A stretch of 43,595 nt of DNA from Streptomyces cyaneus (lineage in GTDB: Bacteria > Actinomycetota > Actinomycetes > Streptomycetales > Streptomycetaceae), in the NCBI RefSeq assembly GCF_004028635.1, contig NZ_ML138680.1, positions 121,987 to 165,581 on the forward strand. Reading direction: 5' to 3'. Shown here piece after piece: positions 8,995-17,800 of the stretch. The notes beneath the pieces were generated by a model that worked only from the letters and a program-made list of their open reading frames with translations, did no database searches and was not told the DNA's origin. Position numbers and translations under genes: made by a program. The stretch's first letter is position 1; each line of letters begins with the position of its first letter.

Positions 8995-9771
8995 TTACTG
9001 GGCCCCCGTCGCGTCCAGTTCGTCGGCGAGGGTGTTGACCGGCTGGGGCGTGCCCGTGAGGTCGAGGACGAACAGGGGGACGCCGAGGGAATCGGCTTGG
9101 GCGCGGGCGTCGGGGGCGTATCCGGCGAGGGAGAAGTACACGCAGGCCGCCGACTCCGTCATGGCCGTCAGCCACAGGCACTCCACGTCCCGCAGGGAGG
9201 CCGGGCGTACGGTCGGGTCGACCTGGGCGAGCAGGCCGTGGGCGGCGATGCCGATGCCGGTCGGGGGCCGCTGGTCGGCGCGGCGGATGTCCCGGTAGCC
9301 GAGCCAGCGCAGATAGACGGCGGCTGCCGTGACCGCGTCGCGCGCGGTGCGGATCGTGACGGGCTGGAAGACGCGGCGCGCGGCCGGGGCCTTCCGCGGC
9401 GCCGAGCCTTTGCCCGCCTCTCGCGCCGAGCCCGTGTCGGCCTCTCGTACCGAGCCCGTGTCGGCCTCTTGTGCCGAGCCGGTGTCCGCCTCCCGCGCAG
9501 AGTCCATGTCCGACCGCGCCACCGGGACACGCAGCACCGTCCCGCAGGGGCAGCCCAGCTCCGGGCGGGGCCACTCGTTCTCCCGGCCGCATGCCGTACA
9601 GCGCACGCCGACCCATTCGTCGTCCCACGTGCGATGGGTGATGGCCGTCGCCGTCCCGTGCGGGTCCAGCGCCGGTGCGACGGGCGCCCCGCACTCACAC
9701 GGATAGGCGGGTGCCTCGTAGAGATGCTCGCGCCGGCAGGCCGGGCAGCGCACCGACACGCTCTCGGACAT
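8995..9771 (-). CDS. Zinc-ribbon protein with repeat linker and Mrr-like C-terminal domain
   Basis: Unrecognised conserved-type protein of 258 residues. The N-terminal 75 residues hold two treble-clef/zinc-ribbon-like modules: CPAC with CECG, then CTAC with CPCG. A linker made of four eight-residue repeats (READTGSA-like) follows. Residues about 150-258 look like a restriction-endonuclease-like (Mrr) fold: YLRWLGYRDIRRAD, GIGIAAHGLLAQVD, VYFSLAGYAPDARAQADSLG and PLFVLDLTG line up with the usual DGGID, QVK and A..A elements. The catalytic Asp and Lys positions appear replaced (GIGI for GGID, QVD for QVK), so a DNA-binding, non-cutting role is my inference. ATG 9771 has GGAG upstream. The open frame to 10095 is rejected because it would cover the gcl promoter. 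Confidence 0.7.
   Translation of the reverse strand: MSESVSVRCPACRREHLYEAPAYPCECGAPVAPALDPHGTATAITHRTWDDEWVGVRCTACGRENEWPRPELGCPCGTVLRVPVARSDMDSAREADTGSAQEADTGSVREADTGSAREAGKGSAPRKAPAARRVFQPVTIRTARDAVTAAAVYLRWLGYRDIRRADQRPPTGIGIAAHGLLAQVDPTVRPASLRDVECLWLTAMTESAACVYFSLAGYAPDARAQADSLGVPLFVLDLTGTPQPVNTLADELDATGAQ
9401..9496 (-). repeat. Four 24-bp tandem repeats inside the zinc-ribbon gene
   Basis: Units begin at 9401, 9425, 9449 and 9473. Each encodes one copy of an acidic-polar octapeptide (consensus S-x-x-E-A-D-T-G, with K and P variants in the outer copies). They are in frame, so copy number can change without breaking the gene. Confidence 0.85.
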
Positions 9772-9844
9772 GGCCCACTCCAGGACGACCTCGCATCGGA
9801 CAGCGCACCCATCGTCCTCCAGGTAGGGCCTGGTTGTCCGCCCC

Positions 9845-9873
9845 TTGACGGTCTTCACCGGTCCACCTACATT
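9845..9873 (+). promoter_or_regulatory. gcl promoter
   Basis: TTGACG at 9845-9850 and TACATT at 9868-9873 are separated by exactly 17 bp, a strong sigma-70/HrdB-like promoter. Transcription would start near 9880, inside the operator pair that follows, leaving a leader of about 120 nt before the gcl ATG at 10004. Confidence 0.7.
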
Positions 9874-9875
9874 GC

Positions 9876-9911
9876 TTCCAGATAGTAGAAAACAATTTCC
9901 GCGATACGGAA
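9876..9911. promoter_or_regulatory. Probable AllR operator pair upstream of gcl
   Basis: TTCCGCGATACGGAA at 9897-9911 is a perfect TTCCG-N5-CGGAA palindrome. A weaker copy, TTCCAGATAGTAGAA, lies at 9876-9890, and the two centres are 21 bp apart (two helical turns). The pair sits immediately after the -10 box, so binding would block transcription. The same arrangement recurs at hyi, aceB and allR-allB. Assignment to AllR is inference. Confidence 0.7.
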
Positions 9912-10003
9912 TAAGTCGGATCGCGGGGATGCCATCGTCACGGAATTGCTCACCGCGGGGCGCGACGGGAGTGCGAATCCGACAGCCGAAGCAGGAGTAC
10001 TCA

Positions 10004-11788
<1,785 letters not shown>

Positions 11789-11805
11789 CGCGTCTCGCTG
11801 CACCG

Positions 11806-11840
11806 AGGGGCGGTCCAACCGATGGGTTGGGCCGCCCCTT
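11806..11840 (+). terminator. Terminator of gcl
   Basis: AGGGGCGG (11806-11813) pairs with CCGCCCCTT (11832-11840), and the inner CCAACC pairs with GGTTGG around a GAT loop. The stem lies 18 nt after the gcl stop codon. Confidence 0.75.
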
Positions 11841-11902
11841 GCGTGTCCCCCGTCTTGCGTGTCCCCCGTCTTGCGTTTCCCCCGTTTTTCGTGTCCCCCG
11901 TC
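11839..11902. repeat. Four 16-bp tandem direct repeats after gcl
   Basis: Two identical copies of TTGCGTGTCCCCCGTC (11839-11854, 11855-11870) are followed by two variants (11871-11886 and 11887-11902). The first copy starts inside the terminator stem. No coding function is visible. It looks like a local minisatellite. Confidence 0.9.
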
Positions 11903-11906
11903 GCGG

Positions 11907-11933
11907 GGCCCGCCGCCCCCGTGTCGGCGGGCC
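11907..11933. terminator. Second hairpin behind gcl, possibly bidirectional
   Basis: GGCCCGCCG at 11907-11915 pairs perfectly with CGGCGGGCC at 11925-11933, and the outer GCG/CGC extends the stem. It could stop read-through from gcl and from the minus-strand gene ending at 12085. Confidence 0.65.
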
Positions 11934-12084
11934 TCGCGTGAAAAGAATGTGCCCACGGCAGGGGTGAGTTGAAGCCCCCCGACGTGTGTTCAGAGGTTGA
12001 TTTGAGGGTTCCGTAGTCGGCGTACGCCGCCGGGCGTACGTCGGCCTGGCTCGGGACCTGGCGGGGCGGGCAGAAGTCAGCGCC

Positions 12085-12435
12085 TCAGAGCCGGCGCCGG
12101 GCCGCCTCGACACTGTCCCCGCCACTGGTGTTGAACGCGATGGCGGCCTGGGGCGCATGGCGTCGGATCAGGTTCACGATCTGCTCGAAGAGCGGCAGCA
12201 ACTGCTCCGTCTTGCGGATCCCACCCCCGACGACCACCACGTCCCACGGACGCTCGACCAAGGACGCGATGAGGGTGGGCTCGGCCGACTCGTCGAACAC
12301 GACCAGCGTCATGGCCGCGTCGATGCCGTGCTCGCCGAACCGGGTCAACTCCTTGTCCAGCACCGCCCGAAGGGCCTGCGCGTCGACGCCGGGTATCGCC
12401 TGCGGGTCGTAACCGACAACCAGTACGGAAGGCAT
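12085..12435 (-). CDS. Conserved hypothetical protein, alpha/beta fold
   Basis: Protein of 116 residues with no function I can name. It alternates predicted strands and helices: VLVVGYDP at the N-terminus, MTLVVFDES, then PWDVVVVGGGIRKTE near residue 65 and AAIAFNTSGGDS near the end. The glycine-rich turn after VVVVGGG suggests a Rossmann/flavodoxin-like nucleotide or phosphate pocket. Codon use is typical of the neighbourhood, supporting a real gene. The ribosome site is weak. It stands alone between the gcl terminators and a very strong hairpin at 12488, so it must have its own promoter. Confidence 0.72.
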   Translation of the reverse strand: MPSVLVVGYDPQAIPGVDAQALRAVLDKELTRFGEHGIDAAMTLVVFDESAEPTLIASLVERPWDVVVVGGGIRKTEQLLPLFEQIVNLIRRHAPQAAIAFNTSGGDSVEAARRRL

Positions 12436-12487
12436 ACGGCCAAGCTACCGCGCTCTGTCTGGCCCTGAGTCCGACTCGGAAGACGCC

Positions 12488-12529
12488 GAAGAGCGCCGGG
12501 TACGGGACCGTCCGTACCCGGCGCTCTTC
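12488..12529. terminator. Very strong 18-bp hairpin
   Basis: GAAGAGCGCCGGGTACGG (12488-12505) pairs perfectly with its complement at 12512-12529 around a 6-nt loop. It lies upstream of the minus-strand gene starting at 12435, so it would insulate that gene from catalase read-through. Confidence 0.75.
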
Positions 12530-12793
12530 AGCCGGTGAGGTATGCGGTTGTAGCCGTCCGACGGTGCGAGGCTGGGCGCGACAGGACGTTCGCGCCGCCG
12601 GACGGGGTCTTGGGGGGCTTGGGACCGCGGCGGTTGCGACGGCACCGGGGGCTCCTTCCCTCAGGTCGAAGAAGGAGGCCGGGACCTTCACCACCGCACT
12701 GGCTCGCACGCCGCCGCGGTCCTCGCGTTGCCCGTGCCCCGGTCCGAGCGACCACCCCTCATCCGGGTCGCTCGGTCGTGCGGCGCGGGCGGT
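12530..12793. other. Gene-free interval between hypothetical gene and catalase
   Basis: No ORF here has a recognisable product or consistent codon bias. It contains one more hairpin, CCGAGCGACC (12745-12754) with GGTCGCTCGG (12767-12776). The promoter of the 12435 gene would have to sit in the first part of this interval or just before the 18-bp hairpin. Confidence 0.5.
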
Positions 12794-12830
12794 GCGTCCG
12801 TCTTATGACCTACCGTCAGGAGACGGACGC
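12794..12830 (-). terminator. Terminator of the catalase gene
   Basis: GCGTCCGTCT (12794-12803) and AGACGGACGC (12821-12830) form a perfect 10-bp stem with a 17-nt loop, 11 nt after the catalase stop codon on the minus strand. Confidence 0.65.
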
Positions 12831-12841
12831 CGCCTTGGGGT

Positions 12842-14299
12842 TCAGTCCTCGCGCAGGGCGCGGACCGCCTCCTCCACGCGCCTGCCGTACTCCGGGTCGG
12901 CGGCGTGGAAGTGGGCCAGGTTCTTCTCGATCACGTCGTCGCGGGAGACCTGGGAGAGGCCACCGGCGATGTTCGCGATCAGCCGGGACTTCTCCTCGGC
13001 GGACATGAGGCGGTACAGCTCGCCCGCCTGGAAGAAGTGGTCGTCCTTGGTGTGGAGCGGTGCCTCGTGGGTGCCGGTGTGGCCGGTCACCGCCAGCGGC
13101 GCCGACAGCGGGCGGCCGGTCTCCACCGGGCCGTCGTAGGAGTTCGGCTCGTAGTTCTTCGCCGCGCGGCCCTGGGAGTTGGTCGCCATGAAGCCGTCTC
13201 GGCCGTAGTTGTCGGCCACGGTCGCCCTGGGGGCGTTGACGGCCAGCTGGGTGTGGTTGACGCCCAGGCGGTAGCGGTGGGCGTCCGCGTAGGCGAACAG
13301 GCGGCCCTGGAGCATCTTGTCGGGCGAGGGGCCGATGCCCGGCACGAAGTTGTTCGGGGAGAACGCGGCCTGCTCGACCTCGGCGAAGACGTTGTCCGGG
13401 TTGCGGTCGAGGACCAGCCGGCCAACGCGCTGCAGCGGGTAGTCCTTGTGCGGCCAGACCTTGGTGAGGTCGAACGGGTTGAAGCGGTAGTCGGCCGCCT
13501 CGGCCGCCGGCATCAGCTGGACGTAGAGCGTCCAGGACGGGTGCACGCCCCGCTCGATGGCCTGGAGCAGGTCCGTCTGGTGCGAGTTGGGGTCCTTGCC
13601 CGCGAGCTCGGCGCCCTGCTCGGCGCTCAGGCAGCGGATGCCCTGGTTCGTCTTGAAGTGGTACTTGACGAAGAAGGCCTCGCCCTCGGCGTTCGTCCAC
13701 TGGTAGGTGTGCGAGCCGTAGCCGTTCATGTGGCGGTACGACGCCGGGATGCCGCGGTCGCCCATCAGCCAGGTCACCTGGTGCGTGGCCTCGGGGGCGT
13801 GCGCCCAGAAGTCCCAGACGTTGTCCGGCTCCTGACGGCCCGTGAACGGGTCGCGCTTCTGCGAGTGGATGAAGTCGGGGAACTTGATCGGGTCCTTGAT
13901 GAAGAACACCGGGGTGTTGTTCCCGACGAGGTCGTAATTGCCCTCTTCCGTATAGAACTTGACCGCGAAGCCGCGCGGGTCGCGGACCGCGTCCGCGCCG
14001 CCCAGGCTGTCGGCCACGGTCGAGAAGCGCAGGAACACCTCGGTCCGCTTGCCCACCGCGCTCAGGAAGTCGGCGTGGGTGAAGCCGGTGACGTCGTCGG
14101 TCACCTCGAAGTGGCCGTACGCGCCGGAGCCCCGGGCGTGCACCACGCGCTCCGGGATGCGCTCGCGGTTGAAGCGCGCCAGCTTCTCCAGGAGGTGCTG
14201 GTCCTGGAGCAGGAGCGGGCCGCCGACGCCGGCGGAGGCTGAGTTCTGGTTGTCGGCGACCGGGGCGCCGGACTCGGTGGTGAGCACGCGCTTCGACAT
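12842..14299 (-). CDS. Monofunctional haem catalase (small-subunit, clade 3 type)
   Basis: Cytoplasmic catalase of 485 residues, the usual size for clade 3. Active-site His54 lies in [12 protein letters not shown], Asn127 in VGNNTPVFF, and the proximal haem-ligand tyrosine in [15 protein letters not shown] 14299 has GGAAGG at good spacing. Uricase makes one H2O2 per urate, and this catalase sits between gcl and glxR/hyi in the same purine block, so removing uricase peroxide is its probable job. Its promoter has TTGACG/TACGCT boxes at 17-bp spacing, and the -35 box overlaps the same TTCAAC-N5-GTTGAC palindrome found at the uricase operon. The gene has its own terminator and is separated from glxR by another. 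Confidence 0.96.
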   Translation of the reverse strand: MSKRVLTTESGAPVADNQNSASAGVGGPLLLQDQHLLEKLARFNRERIPERVVHARGSGAYGHFEVTDDVTGFTHADFLSAVGKRTEVFLRFSTVADSLGGADAVRDPRGFAVKFYTEEGNYDLVGNNTPVFFIKDPIKFPDFIHSQKRDPFTGRQEPDNVWDFWAHAPEATHQVTWLMGDRGIPASYRHMNGYGSHTYQWTNAEGEAFFVKYHFKTNQGIRCLSAEQGAELAGKDPNSHQTDLLQAIERGVHPSWTLYVQLMPAAEAADYRFNPFDLTKVWPHKDYPLQRVGRLVLDRNPDNVFAEVEQAAFSPNNFVPGIGPSPDKMLQGRLFAYADAHRYRLGVNHTQLAVNAPRATVADNYGRDGFMATNSQGRAAKNYEPNSYDGPVETGRPLSAPLAVTGHTGTHEAPLHTKDDHFFQAGELYRLMSAEEKSRLIANIAGGLSQVSRDDVIEKNLAHFHAADPEYGRRVEEAVRALRED

Positions 14300-14324
14300 C
14301 GTGGACCTTCCGTGCGGGTGTCAG

Positions 14325-14411
14325 CGGAAAACTGTTTCCGCTTTGTGGAGCGTAGGAGTGGGACGATCGGGCGTCAACAGTTTGTTGAAGTTAAATCAAC
14401 GATTTGTTGAA
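14325..14411 (-). promoter_or_regulatory. Catalase promoter with two kinds of palindromic site
   Basis: On the minus strand the -35 box TTGACG (14372-14377) and -10 box TACGCT (14349-14354) have 17-bp spacing. TTCCGCTTTGTGGAG (14336-14350) is an AllR-like site overlapping the -10 end, with a CGGAA half-site at 14325-14329, which is where a second site at 21-bp spacing should lie. GTCAACAGTTTGTTGAA (14373-14389) covers the -35 box, and a second copy, ATCAACGATTTGTTGAA, lies at 14395-14411 (centres 22 bp apart). Confidence 0.65.
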
Positions 14412-14418
14412 GGTGATT

Positions 14419-14476
14419 CCGGGCCGCGGCGCCGCCTGGGCGCGACAGGACAAGTGTCAGCGGCGCCGCGGCCCGG
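14419..14476 (-). terminator. Terminator of the hyi-glxR transcript
   Basis: A perfect 17-bp GC stem, CCGGGCCGCGGCGCCGC (14419-14435) with its complement at 14460-14476 and a 24-nt loop, lies 34 nt past the glxR stop. It separates glxR from the catalase promoter. Confidence 0.8.
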
Positions 14477-14510
14477 AAGTCTCGGGGTCGTCAGACCTCA
14501 GTGGCGGTCG

Positions 14511-15401
14511 TCAGACCTGGGCGCCGGAGAGGCGCTCCACAGCCCGCAGCAGGGCCGAGTGGTCCAGGCCGCCGTCGCCCTGCGCACGCAGGGACGCGAC
14601 CAGCTGGGCGACCACGGCACCGACCGGAAGGGCGGCGCCGACGTTGCGGGCGGCGTCCGTGACGATGCCCATGTCCTTGTGGTGCAGGTCGATGCGGAAG
14701 CCGGGCTTGAAGTCCCGGTTCAGGAAGTTGTCCTTCTTCCGGGTCAGTACGGTCGAGCCGGCCAGGCCGCCGTTGAGGACGTCCAGCGCGGCCTTCAGGT
14801 CCACGCCCGACTTCTCCAGGAAGACCACGGCTTCGGCGCACGCCTGGATGTTCACGGCGACGATCAGCTGGTTGGCCGCCTTCACGGTCTGACCCGAGCC
14901 GTGCGGACCGCACAGCACGATCGTCTTGCCGAGGGCCTCGAGGATCGGCTTCGCGGTGTCGAAGTCGGCCTGCTCGCCGCCGACCATGATCGACAGTACG
15001 GCCTCGATGGCACCGGCCTCACCGCCGGACACGGGGGCGTCCAGGACGCGGATGCCCTTGCCCTTGGCGGCCTTCGCCAGGTCGACCGAGGTCTGCGGGG
15101 TGATCGAGGACATGTCGATCAGCAGCGCGCCGGACTTGGCGTTCTCCAGGATGCCGTCGGGGCCGTAGGAGATGGCCTCGACCTGCGGGGAGGCCGGCAC
15201 CATCGTGATGACGACGTCGGCGTCCTTCACGGCCTCGGCGATCGAACCGGCGACCGTGCCACCGGCGGCGGCCAGGCGGTCCAGCTTGTCCTGCTCCAGG
15301 GTGAAGCCGGTGACGTCGTAACCCGCCTTGATCAGGTTCTCGGACATGGGGGAGCCCATGATGCCGAGGCCTATCCAGGCGATCTTGGGGAGGTTGCTCA
15401 T
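14511..15401 (-). CDS. glxR: Tartronate semialdehyde reductase (2-hydroxy-3-oxopropionate reductase)
   Basis: NAD(P)-dependent beta-hydroxyacid dehydrogenase of 296 residues. It reduces the tartronate semialdehyde made by Gcl to D-glycerate. The Rossmann motif GLGIMGSPMSENL is near residue 11. The substrate loop DAPVSGGEAGA and catalytic lysine region GSGQTVKAANQ are in the expected order, and the C-terminal KDMGIV helix is typical of GlxR/GarR. ATG 15401 matches the family start. It follows hyi on the same strand after 144 bp that contain a dispersed repeat but no visible promoter, so the two are probably co-transcribed. No glycerate kinase is nearby. Confidence 0.94.
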   Translation of the reverse strand: MSNLPKIAWIGLGIMGSPMSENLIKAGYDVTGFTLEQDKLDRLAAAGGTVAGSIAEAVKDADVVITMVPASPQVEAISYGPDGILENAKSGALLIDMSSITPQTSVDLAKAAKGKGIRVLDAPVSGGEAGAIEAVLSIMVGGEQADFDTAKPILEALGKTIVLCGPHGSGQTVKAANQLIVAVNIQACAEAVVFLEKSGVDLKAALDVLNGGLAGSTVLTRKKDNFLNRDFKPGFRIDLHHKDMGIVTDAARNVGAALPVGAVVAQLVASLRAQGDGGLDHSALLRAVERLSGAQV

Positions 15402-15463
15402 GATGGGGGTACCTCTCTGAACTGCTGTGGTACGTCTGCGTGTGGGTGCCGGTCGGCGACAAT

Positions 15464-15530
15464 CAGCCCGTCCGGCGTTTGAGGACGAGGCCCTTTCGGG
15501 GCCGAAGCGGGGGTCTGGGGGCGGCAGCCC
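15464..15530. repeat. Dispersed Streptomyces intergenic repeat (copy 1)
   Basis: A block of about 67 bp begins CAGCCCGTCCGGCGTTTGAG, continues with GACGAGGCCC, a short GGCCC/GGGCC hairpin, then GCGGGGGTCTGGGGG. An inverted near-identical copy ends the window (43532-43595). This family is common between Streptomyces genes. Here it lies inside the hyi-glxR operon. Confidence 0.8.
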
Positions 15531-15545
15531 TCAGGGGCGGTGCCG

Positions 15546-16403
15546 TCAGCGGGCGGCGCGCAGCTCCACCGGCAGCCAGTCGAACGCCTCCGCGCTCGGG
15601 CGGTCGCCCGGCTTGTACTCCAGGCCGACCCAGCCCTCGTAGCCCGCCTTCTGCAGCTGGCCCAACAGTTCCGCCAGCGGCAGCGTCCCCGTGCCAGGCG
15701 CGCCACGGCCCGGGTTGTCGGCGATCTGCACGTGGCCGGTCTTCGCGGCGTACTGCTCGATCACCTGCGGCAGGTCCTCGCCGTTCATGGACAGGTGGTA
15801 GAGGTCCATCAGGAACTTGGCGTTGCCCAGCCCGGTCGCCTCGTTGACCTTGTCGACGATGCCGACGCCGGCCGGGGCGGTCACCAGCGGGTACAGCGGT
15901 GACTCCGGCTTGTTGAGGGTCTCGATCAGCAGGATCGCGCCGATCCGGTCGGCGGCCCGGGCCGCGAGGGTCAGGTTCTCCAGCGCGAGCGCGTCCTGCT
16001 CGGCGGGGTCCACGCCCTCGACGCGGTTGCCGTACAGGGCGTTGAGCGCCCGGCAGCCCAGGGACTGGGCGAAGTCGGCGGCCACGTCGATGTTGGCGCG
16101 GAACTTCTCCGACTCCTCGCCCGGGATCGACAGGGCGCCCCGGTCGGGGCCCGGAAGCTGACCGGCGTAGAAGTTCAGGCCGGTGAGCTGGACGCCCGCG
16201 TCCTCGATCGCCTTCTTCAGGGCGTCGAGCTCGGACTGCTCGGGGGTGGGGGAGTCGACCCAGGGCCACCACAGCTCGACCGCGGTGAAGCCGGCCGCGG
16301 CGGCGGCCGCGGGGCGCTCCAGGAGCGGGAGTTCCGTGAAGAGGATCGACAGGTTGACGTTGAAGCGCTGCTCTGCGGCTGTGTCCAATCCAAAACCTGG
16401 CAT
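15546..16403 (-). CDS. hyi: Hydroxypyruvate isomerase
   Basis: TIM-barrel (AP-endonuclease-2-like) metal-dependent isomerase of 285 residues that interconverts hydroxypyruvate and tartronate semialdehyde. Recognisable features are NVNLSILFTELPLLERP at the start, AVELWWPW, the metal-ligand glutamate in LLIETLNKP, the MDLYHLSMNGED histidine loop and HVQIADNPGRGAPGTG. E. coli Hyi (258 residues) has the same motifs; this one carries about 14 extra N-terminal residues. ATG 16403 has GGAAGGGAG upstream at slightly long spacing. It is the first gene of hyi-glxR and is divergent from the thiamine-binding-like gene across a regulated 137-bp region. Confidence 0.93.
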   Translation of the reverse strand: MPGFGLDTAAEQRFNVNLSILFTELPLLERPAAAAAAGFTAVELWWPWVDSPTPEQSELDALKKAIEDAGVQLTGLNFYAGQLPGPDRGALSIPGEESEKFRANIDVAADFAQSLGCRALNALYGNRVEGVDPAEQDALALENLTLAARAADRIGAILLIETLNKPESPLYPLVTAPAGVGIVDKVNEATGLGNAKFLMDLYHLSMNGEDLPQVIEQYAAKTGHVQIADNPGRGAPGTGTLPLAELLGQLQKAGYEGWVGLEYKPGDRPSAEAFDWLPVELRAAR

Positions 16404-16433
16404 GTCGCCGGCGCTCCCTTCCGTTTGTCGAGA

Positions 16434-16498
16434 TTCCGTATTGCGGAAGTTAGTTTCTGCGTATTGGAAGATTGCCGTTGTGTGTCCGAGCTTGTCAA
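16434..16498 (-). promoter_or_regulatory. hyi promoter with probable AllR operator pair
   Basis: On the minus strand, TTGACA (16493-16498) and CAATCT (16469-16474) form a promoter with 18-bp spacing. Immediately downstream lie TTCTGCGTATTGGAA (16455-16469) and the perfect palindrome TTCCGTATTGCGGAA (16434-16448, given as the + strand), with centres 21 bp apart. This is the same layout as at gcl. Confidence 0.68.
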
Positions 16499-16540
16499 GA
16501 GGGCTCGGCGGAAGGTGGCACCGCGCGTTAGGTTGAGCGC

Positions 16541-16792
16541 GTGCGATTGAGAGTGGAGTTCACGACCGAGCCCTTCGACCTCGACGAGGCACCCGCGCAC
16601 GCGCTGGTGGCCCGCGAGGTCGTCGAGGCGGCCGAGCTCGACGCGGTGGACGTCGGCCCGTTCGGAAACACGGCCGAGGGCGGCGCCGACGCCGTGCTCA
16701 CCGCCGTGGACGCCCTGCTGCGCAAGTCCCTGGAGGCCGGTGCCACCCGGATCTCGCTCCAGCTCAATGTGGTCGGGGAGGGCGAGGAGTGA
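16541..16792 (+). CDS. Thiamine-binding-like protein (MTH1187/UPF0045 family)
   Basis: Small protein of 83 residues. The pattern RVEFTTEPF, HALVAREVVEAAELDAVDVG, PFGNTAEGGADAVLTAVDAL and RISLQLNVV matches the MTH1187/YkoF superfamily, in which ferredoxin-like subunits assemble and bind thiamine or a related ligand. The GTG at 16541 is used. It overlaps the next gene by 4 bp (GTGA), so the two are made together. It is divergent from hyi. Since Gcl in this pathway needs thiamine diphosphate, a cofactor-sensing or cofactor-handling role is tempting but unproven. Confidence 0.75.
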   Translation: MRLRVEFTTEPFDLDEAPAHALVAREVVEAAELDAVDVGPFGNTAEGGADAVLTAVDALLRKSLEAGATRISLQLNVVGEGEE

Positions 16793-17157
16793 CCGGTACC
16801 GGGGACGAGCCCTTCATCGCGGCCGTGAAGCCGCTGGTCGACGCCATGGGCGGCGAGATTCTCCCGCCGGACGAGGCCGGCCCCGAGGACGTCGTGCTCT
16901 CCTGGGAGGGTGCCGACGTCGTCGCCGTGCGTCTGCCTCAGCTGGCCGACTCCCTGGACCACATCCTGGCCGCCATGGAGCGCAGGAAGGGCAAGCCGCT
17001 GGCGGACCTGGACCGCAAGGCCAAGCAGGAGGTCGTGCGGATACTCGAGGCGCGCGGCGCCTTCTCCGTGCGGCACGGCGTGGAGACCGTGGCAAGTGCG
17101 CTCGGGGTGAGCCGCTTCACGGTCTACAACTACCTCAACCGTGAGAAGGGTGCCTGA
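16789..17157 (+). CDS. HTH regulator with YheO/DauR-type C-terminal domain
   Basis: Protein of 122 residues. The last 50 residues read DRKAKQEVVRILEARGAFSV, then RHGVETVASALGVSRFTVYN and YLNRE, the signature of the HTH_22 domain in YheO/DauR regulators. The N-terminal 70 residues are acidic and do not look like the full PAS-like YheO domain, so this is a shortened member. GTG 16789 overlaps the thiamine-binding-like gene by 4 bp. It lies between hyi and the uricase operon, making it a local candidate for the factor that binds the TTCAAC-N5-GTTGAA sites; this is inference from position only. Confidence 0.75.
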   Translation: MTGTGDEPFIAAVKPLVDAMGGEILPPDEAGPEDVVLSWEGADVVAVRLPQLADSLDHILAAMERRKGKPLADLDRKAKQEVVRILEARGAFSVRHGVETVASALGVSRFTVYNYLNREKGA

Positions 17158-17172
17158 GGCGCCCTGCCCGGT

Positions 17173-17230
17173 TTCGTTACCGCGAATTTTCAACAAAGTG
17201 TTGACGTCTCGTCGTCGTAGGGCGTTAGCT
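17173..17230 (+). promoter_or_regulatory. Uricase-operon promoter with TTCAAC palindrome
   Basis: TTGACG (17202-17207) and TTAGCT (17225-17230) are 17 bp apart. TTCAACAAAGTGTTGAC (17190-17206) covers the -35 box exactly as in the catalase promoter. TTTCGTTACCGCGAA (17173-17187), just upstream, is a weak relative of the TTCCG-N5-CGGAA site. Transcription would start near 17237, some 45 nt before the GTG of the first gene. Confidence 0.65.
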
Positions 17231-17283
17231 ATCGGCACGCCCGTTCAGTACGAAGGCCGCCCTTCGCGGCCACGGAGGCTCCC

Positions 17284-17793
17284 GTGACGTCGAATTCCAC
17301 GCCCCCGGGCCTGGCCCGGTTCAACGCCCTGGAGGAGCACGCGGCCTACGCCGCTCTCCACGAGGCGTGCGCCTCCACGGCGTGGGCGAAGCGGCTGCTC
17401 GCCGCCCGTCCCTGTGCCACCGCCGACGACCTCTACGCCGCCAGTGACGCCGCCATGGCCGAGCTGACCGCCGAGGACCTGGCCGAGGCGATGGCCGGGC
17501 ACCCGCCGATCGGCCGCCCCAAGCCGGGCGATCCGACCTCGGCGAGGGAGCAGCGCGGCATGGCCGGCGCCTCCGAGGAGCTCAAGGCGGAGATGCTCGA
17601 ACTCAACCTGGCCTACCAGGACAAGTTCGGCCACGTCTTCCTGATCTGCGCAACTGGCCGGACCGGCGAGCAGATGCGCGACGCGGTCAAGGAACGGATC
17701 GGCAACTCGCCGGAGCAGGAGCGGGAGATCGTCCGCACCGAGCTGGGCAAGATCAACCGTATCCGGCTCGCCCGACTCGTCGAAGAGGACTGA
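17284..17793 (+). CDS. uraD: OHCU decarboxylase (2-oxo-4-hydroxy-4-carboxy-5-ureidoimidazoline decarboxylase)
   Basis: Last enzyme of the urate-to-S-allantoin route, 169 residues, cofactor-free. Family motifs are present: FNALEEHAAYAAL, the catalytic His-Pro in AGHPPIGRP (His73), SAREQRGMAGAS with the conserved glutamate, and DKFGHVFLICATGRTG. The protein ends near RLARLVEED without a peroxisomal or extra domain. GTG 17284 follows a GGAGG-like site. It starts the operon uraD-uraH-uox: the next start is 7 bp after its stop, and the TTCAAC-containing promoter lies upstream. Confidence 0.95.
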   Translation: MTSNSTPPGLARFNALEEHAAYAALHEACASTAWAKRLLAARPCATADDLYAASDAAMAELTAEDLAEAMAGHPPIGRPKPGDPTSAREQRGMAGASEELKAEMLELNLAYQDKFGHVFLICATGRTGEQMRDAVKERIGNSPEQEREIVRTELGKINRIRLARLVEED

Positions 17794-17800
17794 CCAAGCC

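Noticed and set aside
8995..9771. Active Mrr-type restriction enzyme
   Set aside because: The fold resemblance is partial and the expected catalytic Asp and Lys positions look replaced; there is no methyltransferase or other restriction gene nearby.
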